Shown piece after piece: positions 1 to 5,505 of a stretch of DNA of 8,094 nucleotides; positions within the stretch are counted from its first letter, which is position 1, and each line of letters opens with the position of its first letter. The notes beneath the pieces are model-generated. The model did no database searches and was not told the DNA's origin. It worked only from the letters and a program-made list of their open reading frames with translations. Position numbers and translations under genes: made by a program. Origin of the DNA: Desulfobacteraceae bacterium (lineage in GTDB: Bacteria > Desulfobacterota > Desulfobacteria > Desulfobacterales > Desulfobacteraceae); assembly GCA_022712835.1 (NCBI GenBank), contig JAFLJU010000072.1, positions 1 through 8,094 on the forward strand, written 5' to 3'.

Positions 1-194
1 TCTCCTGGGAATGCACCGAGATCAATTATGAATCGCGAAAAAACGCCGATATCAACGCCCCAGGTTTGCGGATCAGAGTGCTGGCCAATCATCATGACAA
101 TCACGAACAACGGCCACAAAATTAAGGCGACAAAAGCGACAATGTGTGCAATGCGCCGTCGCCTGCAGCCACCTCTGCCATCCCCATTGGTCAA
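1..194 (-). CDS. possible N-terminal fragment of an unrecognised membrane protein, running off the left edge
   Basis: This minus-strand frame stays open from a TGA at 273-275 to the window edge, about 90 codons. It encodes a run of four arginines followed by a strongly hydrophobic stretch (about residues 15-37 if TTG at 194 is the start, including AFVALILWPLFVIVMMIG). A polar WGVDIGVFSRF segment follows. That is the normal shape of an N-terminus with the basic end inside and one transmembrane helix. No ATG lies upstream of the helix; TTG at 194 or TTG at 221 (an AGG lies 5 nt before it) are the only plausible starts, and neither has a strong Shine-Dalgarno sequence. The opposite strand is also open here (28-285), but its translation is not protein-like. 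The family is not recognised. It could be a real gene with a rare start, a decayed remnant, or chance. Confidence 0.3.
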   Translation of the reverse strand, partial: MTNGDGRGGCRRRRIAHIVAFVALILWPLFVIVMMIGQHSDPQTWGVDIGVFSRFIIDLGAFPG

Positions 195-236
195 TATTTG
201 TGTGACAGGGCAAAGATCCAATTCAACCTGTGAGCT

Positions 237-258
237 AAATCCCGTGTGGGATTTTTTT
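237..258 (+). terminator. terminator-like palindrome upstream of the cupin gene
   Basis: A perfect 7-bp inverted repeat, AAATCCC (237-243) and GGGATTT (248-254), flanks a GTGT loop. A run of seven T covers 252-258 on the plus strand. This is the form of an intrinsic terminator for rightward transcription, although the stem has only three G-C pairs. On the minus strand no T run follows, so it would work in one direction only. No convincing plus-strand gene ends just before it, so it may end a transcript from outside the window. It could also be an operator, since it is a symmetric 18-bp site about 90 bp before the cupin start. Confidence 0.4.
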
Positions 259-333
259 AAAATTGAGCTGAATCAATTCCAATGACCTAATTTTAAGATA
301 CTATCCAAACAGAAAAAAAAAATTAACCCAATC

Positions 334-340
334 AAGGAGA
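334..340 (+). promoter_or_regulatory. strong Shine-Dalgarno site of the cupin gene
   Basis: AAGGAGA lies with its AGGAG core ending 8 nt before the ATG at 348. This nearly ideal match and spacing fixes the cupin start. It is much stronger than the sites before the kinase genes in this window. The region before it (259-333) is AT-rich, and I found no convincing -35/-10 pair. Confidence 0.8.
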
Positions 341-347
341 AAATAAT

Positions 348-710
348 ATGACCAATAAAAACGAACTGATCAAAAACATCCCTTTTTCCCAAGCCGTCAA
401 TATCAATGAACTGGTGGACTATGAAGAAGGACGGGTGGTCAGCCGAACCCTTTCCAGCAAATCCCATGTTAATATCACGCTTTTTGCCTTTGACAAGGGA
501 GAAGAGATATCGGCCCACACCTCCCCGGGAGATGCCATGGTTCAGGTTCTGGACGGCCAGGCCCGGATTACCATTGACGGAGAATCCCTTGAAGCCACGA
601 CAGGACAGGTGGTGGTCATGCCAGCCAATGTGTCCCATTCTGTCTTTGCATCCAGCCGGTTTAAAATGCTACTCACCGTGGTCAAGCAACCCGTTAAGAT
701 AGGACTATAG
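348..710 (+). CDS. small single-domain cupin protein
   Basis: A 120-residue protein forming one cupin beta-barrel, the usual length for stand-alone small cupins of anaerobes. Cupin motif 1 is seen at residues 51-70 (GEEISAHTS...LDG) and motif 2 at 86-97 (GQVVVMPANVSH). Of the classical metal ligands, His57 and His97 are present. The second motif-1 His is Ser59 and the usual Glu position is Ala63, so the metal site is reduced and catalysis cannot be assumed. The start is set by the strong Shine-Dalgarno sequence 8 nt upstream. No signal peptide or membrane segment is visible, so it is likely cytoplasmic. It faces the sensor cluster convergently with 8 bp between stop codons and so is not in that operon. 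Its ligand or substrate is unknown; it might sense or bind a small molecule, or be a target of the adjacent regulator, but nothing in the sequence shows this. Confidence 0.9.
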   Translation: MTNKNELIKNIPFSQAVNINELVDYEEGRVVSRTLSSKSHVNITLFAFDKGEEISAHTSPGDAMVQVLDGQARITIDGESLEATTGQVVVMPANVSHSVFASSRFKMLLTVVKQPVKIGL

Positions 711-718
711 GAAACCCC

Positions 719-2113
719 TTAATGTTGGGACATTCTTTTCCAGCGGTATCGAAAGGTATGATGGTTCATATTCAATAATTTGGCTGCCTGACTCTCATTG
801 CCCATGGCCTGTTTCATGGCAAGCGCCATGTAATCCCGCTCAATGCCGGACAGAAGGTCATTTAGATGTACCCCTTCTTCCGGCAGGTGGGCTTTTTTGA
901 TCGGGGCTAATTCCATGGGAACCGGATTAATGTCGTCTGCTTCATTGGATAACAACCCCAATTCCGCCACACAAACCAGCTGGTTCTTGGCCACCAGCAC
1001 ACTTCTTTCGATAATGTTTTTCAATTCCCTAACATTGCCGGTAAATTCGTGCGCTTCCAGTAGTGCCTGGGCCTGGGCTGATATTCCTATCAATTTTTTA
1101 CCAAATTTTATATTAAACTCATGGAGAAAATGTTTGGCAAGGGGAAGAATATCATCGGGCCGGTCATTTAAGGAAGGTATTTTTGCCGTTACCACACACA
1201 ACCTGAAATAAAGATCTTTTCTGAATTTTTCCTGTTCCACCAGCAGATCCAGGTCTTTATTGGTGGCAGATACCACCCGGGTTGCAATCTTGTATTTTTT
1301 GGTTCCTCCCACCTTGTAGAATTCTCCATTTTCAAGAAATCTCAAAAGCTTGGCCTGGCCAGCCAGACTCAAGTCTGCCACCTCATCCAGAAACAGGGTT
1401 CCCTGGTCAGCCTCTTCAATGAATCCTTTTTTCCCCTGGGGTTTTGCACCGGAAAATGCATAGGGCTCATACCCGAACAACTCAGATTCAATCAACTCTT
1501 CGGGAAAAGCAGAACAATTGACCGCCACAAAAGGCCCTTCAAACACTGGACTTCTGGCATGGATGGCCTTGGCTATCAATTCTTTTCCGGTACCTGTCTC
1601 CCCCAGGATCATGATAGGAGTATCCCGACTTTGGGATACCATGTTAATAAAATCCATGATGTTTTCAATGTTTTTGCTTTCCCCGATAAAACAGGGTTCG
1701 TTTTCCTTGAGGCATTTTTCCTGGAGTATCTGAACTTCCTTGATAAGGGCAATGGAGGAAACGGCCTTTTTAATGGTCAATTCTAAAATATCCGGGTTAA
1801 TGGGCTTGAGAATAAAATCAAAGGCCCCAAGCTTCATGGAAGTGATGACCATATTGATATCCTCATAGGCCGTGATCATTATCACCGGTATATTGGACAC
1901 CTTTGCCTTTAAAATTTCAAGGGCATCAATCCCGCTCATCACTGGCAACCCGATATCCATGAGCACCACGTCGGGCAGTCCCTCTTCCATGGACGTAACA
2001 AAGGATTCTGCATCTTCATACAGACAAATGGTGTACTCATCTCCTAAAATTATGTCCAGAGAATCCCGAATACTCTCTTCATCATCCACAATGGCAATAG
2101 TATACCGAATCAT
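719..2113 (-). CDS. sigma-54-dependent response regulator (REC-AAA+-Fis, NtrC type)
   Basis: A 464-residue transcription activator with the full NtrC layout and normal length. The receiver domain (about 1-120) has acidic residues Asp10/Asp11, phospho-acceptor Asp53 in LMDIGLP, Thr81 and Lys103. The AAA+ domain (about 140-375) has Walker A GETGTGKE (171-178), Walker B GTLFLDEV (239-246), arginine residues in FRKDLYFRL (297-305) and sensor II GNVREL (359-364). A Fis-type helix-turn-helix ends the protein (about 418-460, GNESQAAKLLN...FRYRWKR). The sigma-54 contact loop reads YAFSGA (218-223) instead of GAFTGA, and the usual Pro before GNVREL is Thr358. The start codon overlaps the stop of the upstream GAF-PAS kinase by ATGA, so translation is probably coupled and that kinase is the likely cognate partner. 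It should bind upstream of sigma-54 promoters and use ATP to open them once phosphorylated. Target genes are not identifiable from the sequence. No terminator is visible after the stop. Confidence 0.96.
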   Translation of the reverse strand: MIRYTIAIVDDEESIRDSLDIILGDEYTICLYEDAESFVTSMEEGLPDVVLMDIGLPVMSGIDALEILKAKVSNIPVIMITAYEDINMVITSMKLGAFDFILKPINPDILELTIKKAVSSIALIKEVQILQEKCLKENEPCFIGESKNIENIMDFINMVSQSRDTPIMILGETGTGKELIAKAIHARSPVFEGPFVAVNCSAFPEELIESELFGYEPYAFSGAKPQGKKGFIEEADQGTLFLDEVADLSLAGQAKLLRFLENGEFYKVGGTKKYKIATRVVSATNKDLDLLVEQEKFRKDLYFRLCVVTAKIPSLNDRPDDILPLAKHFLHEFNIKFGKKLIGISAQAQALLEAHEFTGNVRELKNIIERSVLVAKNQLVCVAELGLLSNEADDINPVPMELAPIKKAHLPEEGVHLNDLLSGIERDYMALAMKQAMGNESQAAKLLNMNHHTFRYRWKRMSQH

Positions 2114-3765
2114 TTCACTTGGCCTTTTTGTTTTTCCGAGCGCTTATCCAGAGGCAACTCGATGATAAATTGGGCCCCGTTGTTCTTGGATGACTTTAAT
2201 TTCAGGGTGCCGCCGTGGTCCAGAATAATTCTGTGGCAAATGCTCAGACCGATACCGGAGCTGTTGGTCTTTGTGGTAAAGAAGGGATCAAAGATTTTGG
2301 CCTGACAGGAAAGGGGAATGCCGGGACCTGTATCTGTCACACAAATGACAATAAAATCTCCTGAAACCTTTGTTGACAAACAAATTTGCTTGTCTCCTAC
2401 AAACTCTCGCATTGCCTCGGCAGCATTGGTAACCAGATTTAAGATCACCTGCTCAATCAGGTGGGGTTCGGCAAAACACTTGGGAATATCGGGATCCAGT
2501 TCTTTGACCAGATGGATCCCGATTTTTCTCAAGGTGACCGCGGTCAGCTTGGTAACCTCATCGATATAATGATTCAGATCGGTCATGACAAACTGGGGTT
2601 GACCCGGTTTTGAAAAATCCATGACCCGCTGGATTATGGACTCGATTTTACAGGAGGCAAGTTCGATTTTATCAATGATGGAAACAACCTTGGTGATATC
2701 CCCCATCTGGTTGTATATCTTTTTTAAGGCCTTTAAATAAATGTAAATACCCGATAACGGATTCCTTATTTCATGGGCAATCCCGGCTGTCACCCTTCCC
2801 AGGGAGGTCATCTTATCCTGAATCCTCAAAAACTGCTGAACCTCCATGGAGTTGGTGACATCCATAATATTGGTCAATACCGACTCAACCCCCAGATAAT
2901 CAATCTTCGTGGCAGAGATCAGGGCCCAGCGGAGCGCTTCATCATCTGAACTCTGCGCCGACGGGTAATATCTGAAATCCGCTTCAATCCGAGTGATGCC
3001 ATCGGCCAAAAGATTCTGATATTTTTCTTTTATCCGGTCCCGGTCTCCTGCATAAATATTTAAAAATTCAGGGGGCTCAAACACCTGCTCCATGATTGTA
3101 TGAATTTTTCTTACCCCGGGATTCTTATATACAATGGAATGGTTCTGGATAATGGAAATAAAATTTAAGGAGTTTTCAATCAGGGTTTTAAACCGGATTT
3201 GGCTTATCTTTGTTGCCCGTTCCGCTCGTTCTCGTTTCTTTTCCAGATCCAGGCGATAAAGCCCCACTGCGATATCATCTGCCACTTCCTTGATAATGGT
3301 TTTTTCCGCCTCGTCCATGGCCAATTTTCGGGGCGTGGACAGAACCATGAATCCATAGTTGATCTCTTCGTAGGCAAGTCGAACGGCAAGGGCGCCACGA
3401 TCCCTGTAGTTTTGCGCCAGAACACAATCGGTACATTCTTTTATGGGATCATGGACGGAAAACACCTGATCCGAGGCCATGGTCCCCTGAATACACCGGA
3501 CAAATTTTTGTTTTTCCAACTGCTCCTTCATGGCTATAAACCGGGAATTAAAACCGGAATCTGCCACCAGTTCCACTTTTTGTTCCCCATCAAACAGCCC
3601 GATCCAGGCATTGTAATACCCCCTTCTTTCCACAAGAATATCACAAATCCCCTTGATCAGTTTTCTTCTGTCATTTTCACTAGATAGAAGGCGCCCGACA
3701 TCCCGTAATGCATTCAAAATCAGGTTCAGACGTTCCATCTTTTCTATTTTGATATTTTTTTCCAC
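2110..3765 (-). CDS. soluble GAF-PAS sensor histidine kinase (NtrB-like core)
   Basis: A 551-residue kinase. A GAF domain (about 30-170) carries Cys91 and a CTDC pair (Cys111, Cys114). A short helical linker rich in Lys, Arg and Glu (about 172-190) leads to a diverged PAS domain (about 190-308). The dimerisation/phospho-acceptor domain has GIAHEIRNPLSG with His331. The ATPase domain has the N-box NLVTNAAEA (443-451), G1 DTGPGIP (478-484), FDPFFTTK (492-499) and G2 GIGLSI (504-509). No transmembrane segment or signal peptide is seen, so it acts in the cytoplasm. The start is GTG at 3765, with CAGGA about 6 nt upstream. An ATG at codon 10 is an alternative, but it would remove little and has a poorer leader. 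Its stop overlaps the start of the sigma-54 regulator by ATGA, making that regulator its likely phosphorylation target. The GAF cysteines could bind a metal or sense redox state; this is inference. Confidence 0.94.
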   Translation of the reverse strand: MEKNIKIEKMERLNLILNALRDVGRLLSSENDRRKLIKGICDILVERRGYYNAWIGLFDGEQKVELVADSGFNSRFIAMKEQLEKQKFVRCIQGTMASDQVFSVHDPIKECTDCVLAQNYRDRGALAVRLAYEEINYGFMVLSTPRKLAMDEAEKTIIKEVADDIAVGLYRLDLEKKRERAERATKISQIRFKTLIENSLNFISIIQNHSIVYKNPGVRKIHTIMEQVFEPPEFLNIYAGDRDRIKEKYQNLLADGITRIEADFRYYPSAQSSDDEALRWALISATKIDYLGVESVLTNIMDVTNSMEVQQFLRIQDKMTSLGRVTAGIAHEIRNPLSGIYIYLKALKKIYNQMGDITKVVSIIDKIELASCKIESIIQRVMDFSKPGQPQFVMTDLNHYIDEVTKLTAVTLRKIGIHLVKELDPDIPKCFAEPHLIEQVILNLVTNAAEAMREFVGDKQICLSTKVSGDFIVICVTDTGPGIPLSCQAKIFDPFFTTKTNSSGIGLSICHRIILDHGGTLKLKSSKNNGAQFIIELPLDKRSEKQKGQVK

Positions 3766-3779
3766 ACAAAATCCTGTTT

Positions 3780-3803
3780 ACTAAAAATTTTTCATTTTTT
3801 AGT
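3780..3803 (-). repeat. AT-rich inverted repeat in the leader of the GAF-PAS kinase gene
   Basis: ACTAAAAA (3780-3787) and TTTTTAGT (3796-3803) form an 8-bp perfect inverted repeat with an 8-nt loop. Only one G-C pair is in each arm, so the RNA hairpin would be weak. It lies about 15 nt before the GTG start at 3765 and is not followed by a T run on the minus strand, so it is not a terminator. It may be chance in an AT-rich spacer. Confidence 0.25.
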
Positions 3804-3851
3804 TGAATATGTTTTTTTTCACCCAATAACAAGAGAAAAATCGGCATAAAG

Positions 3852-3866
3852 ACAAAACAAAAGCCA
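3852..3866 (-). promoter_or_regulatory. weak candidate sigma-54 promoter in the 3766-3919 spacer
   Basis: On the minus strand TGGC (3866-3863) and TTGT (3855-3852) sit with the exact GG-N10-G spacing of a -24/-12 promoter (consensus TGGCAC-N5-TTGC). The -24 box matches TGGC but not the following AC, and the -12 box has GT in place of GC. Transcription would begin near 3840, about 75 nt before the GAF-PAS kinase start. If real, the cluster's own sigma-54 regulator could drive the kinase-regulator pair. The rest of this 154-bp spacer holds no recognised sigma-70 promoter and no terminator after the hybrid kinase gene. Confidence 0.2.
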
Positions 3867-3919
3867 GTCACTTTCAGCAACCAGCTTAATCATAATAATC
3901 ATTTGTTTATAGGATTAGG

Positions 3920-5452
3920 TTAAATTTTATAGGCGGTCTTTGGCAGACAGACGGTAAATTCGGTTCCCTGGTCCTCCACGGAGTCCACATGGATGGTGCC
4001 GTGGTGGGACTCCACAATACTTTTCACAATGGCAAGCCCAAGCCCTGTTCCATTGATATACCGTGTTTTTTCGTTTTTCACCCGATAAAAGCGTTCAAAA
4101 ATATTCTCCTGGGCTTCCAGGGAAATTCCCAAACCCGTATCGGCCACATGGATCATGGTACAATCACTTGTTTCATCAGCCCAGACCTCAACTTTACCCC
4201 CATTGGGGGTATACCGGATAGCATTGGAAATAAGGTTGGACAGAACCTCTTCCATATTGATCCTGTTTCCCATGATCTGGAAGGATTTTTCCATGGGTTT
4301 CCAGTTCAAATGAATGGATTTTTCATCTGCCTGACCCCGGTAAAGGCTTACATGATCTTTGATCAATTCTTCCAGGTTCAACTCTTCTCTTTCTTGATTA
4401 ATGAGCCCGGATTCGATTTTGGACAGATCCAAAAGCTCTGTTGCCAATTCAGTCAGGGATTTTATTTTGGCAGAACTCCGGGTCAAAATTTCTCGTTGTT
4501 TTTCGGTCACCTCCCCTGCCAGACCATCTAAAACCACATTCAACTGCATGAGAACCGAGTTTAAGGGACTCTTGATTTCATGGGCCACCATGGAAACAAA
4601 ATCCGATTTGAGCTGATCCTCTTTTTTCAGGGCGGTGATATCGTGGAAAACGGTCACCGTCCCCAGATTCCGGTTCAACCGGTCCCGGAAGGGAATACAG
4701 CGCACCCCGATGATCAGGTCATCTTTACCTTTCCCCATTGGCACACTGATTTCTTTTGTAATTTCAGAAAACATCTCTTTGGGCTGGGCAATGGCCGAGT
4801 CAATCATACTAAGAACAGTGGGTTCGTCAAAGACGTCGGACACCAGATTCCCCAGGACCGATTGTTTGTGACACCCCAGCATCTTTAAACAGGCCGGGTT
4901 GGCAAGGGCAATCCGCTTCTGGTGATCTGTGGTTAATACGCCGTCCCTCAGGGTATTGATCATCACCCGCATCCGGGATTTTTCCGTGGTAATGTCCTGG
5001 AGGTTCCGGATAAATTCAATGGCCTTGGAGATCACCATCCGAACCTCCTGGGGAGCAAAGGGTTTGGATAGGAAATCAAAGGCCCCTTTTTTCATGGTTT
5101 CAATGGAATGCTCCAGGGTGGCATATCCGGTGATGATAATGACCACGGTATCCGGATGCCTGGCCTTTAAGTCTGTGAGCACATCAAGACCTGACAAACC
5201 AGGCATCATCAGATCCAACAGCACAATATCATAGTGCTTCTCTTCAATCATCTTAAGCCCAACAATCCCGTTCTGGGCGACATCCACTTCACAGCCCTCT
5301 TCCGTGAGCAACCGTTGACACGCCTTTTGAATCCGTTCTTCGTCATCGATCACCAGCACACGTGGCTTAAAAAAAACATCTTTAACAATCTGCTTCAAAG
5401 AGACTTTAGGAACACTATTTTCAGATTCAGTTTTATTATTTTTTGATTCCAC
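3920..5452 (-). CDS. hybrid signalling protein: receiver-PAS-histidine kinase
   Basis: A 510-residue soluble protein with its domains in reversed hybrid order. After a polar N-terminal tail (1-30), the receiver (about 31-148) has Asp36/Asp37, phospho-acceptor Asp80 in LLDLMMPG, Thr108 and Lys130. A PAS domain follows (about 160-275, GVLTTDHQKRIALANPACLKM). The phospho-acceptor motif is MVAHEIKSPLNS with His291. The ATPase domain has NLISNAIRYTPNGG (406-419), G1 DTGLGI (438-443), FERFYR (452-457) and G2 GTGLGLAI (468-475). The kinase core is of the HPK1 type, unlike the NtrB-like cores of its two neighbours. No membrane segment and no Hpt domain are seen. The start is GTG at 5452, with GGA about 6 nt upstream. 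A three-codon frame (ATG GAA AAA TAG) ends on it as TAGTG. It lies 53 bp after the PAS-PAS kinase and is probably co-transcribed. Its receiver may accept phosphate from a neighbouring kinase and gate its own activity (inference). Confidence 0.94.
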   Translation of the reverse strand: MESKNNKTESENSVPKVSLKQIVKDVFFKPRVLVIDDEERIQKACQRLLTEEGCEVDVAQNGIVGLKMIEEKHYDIVLLDLMMPGLSGLDVLTDLKARHPDTVVIIITGYATLEHSIETMKKGAFDFLSKPFAPQEVRMVISKAIEFIRNLQDITTEKSRMRVMINTLRDGVLTTDHQKRIALANPACLKMLGCHKQSVLGNLVSDVFDEPTVLSMIDSAIAQPKEMFSEITKEISVPMGKGKDDLIIGVRCIPFRDRLNRNLGTVTVFHDITALKKEDQLKSDFVSMVAHEIKSPLNSVLMQLNVVLDGLAGEVTEKQREILTRSSAKIKSLTELATELLDLSKIESGLINQEREELNLEELIKDHVSLYRGQADEKSIHLNWKPMEKSFQIMGNRINMEEVLSNLISNAIRYTPNGGKVEVWADETSDCTMIHVADTGLGISLEAQENIFERFYRVKNEKTRYINGTGLGLAIVKSIVESHHGTIHVDSVEDQGTEFTVCLPKTAYKI

Positions 5453-5468
5453 TATTTTTCCATTTTTC

Positions 5469-5482
5469 TGCCTTTATAGGCA
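5469..5482 (-). repeat. small hairpin in the 53-bp spacer before the hybrid kinase
   Basis: TGCCT and AGGCA arms (5469-5473 and 5478-5482) enclose a 4-nt loop, giving a 5-bp stem with three G-C pairs. On the minus strand it is followed by GAAAAA, not a T run, so it is not an intrinsic terminator. It lies 16 nt before the GTG at 5452 and may be a processing site or translational element. The short stem could also be chance. Confidence 0.25.
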
Positions 5483-5505
5483 ATTATTATCAAATAAACC
5501 CAGCT

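Noticed and set aside
28..285. Plus-strand open frame of 85 codons at the left edge
   Set aside because: It has no Shine-Dalgarno sequence, no domain pattern and an unlikely composition. It runs through the terminator-like palindrome, and the opposite strand encodes a more protein-like hydrophobic segment.
3680..3880. 66-codon minus-strand frame with a hydrophobic N-terminus in the spacer before the GAF-PAS kinase
   Set aside because: It starts at TTG, has no clear ribosome site, overlaps the kinase gene by 86 bp out of frame, and its second half is just shifted kinase coding sequence.
3886..3904. Short repeated ATGATTA in the spacer after the hybrid kinase
   Set aside because: Two copies of a 7-bp AT-rich word are expected by chance in such a spacer, and no terminator or operator structure surrounds them.
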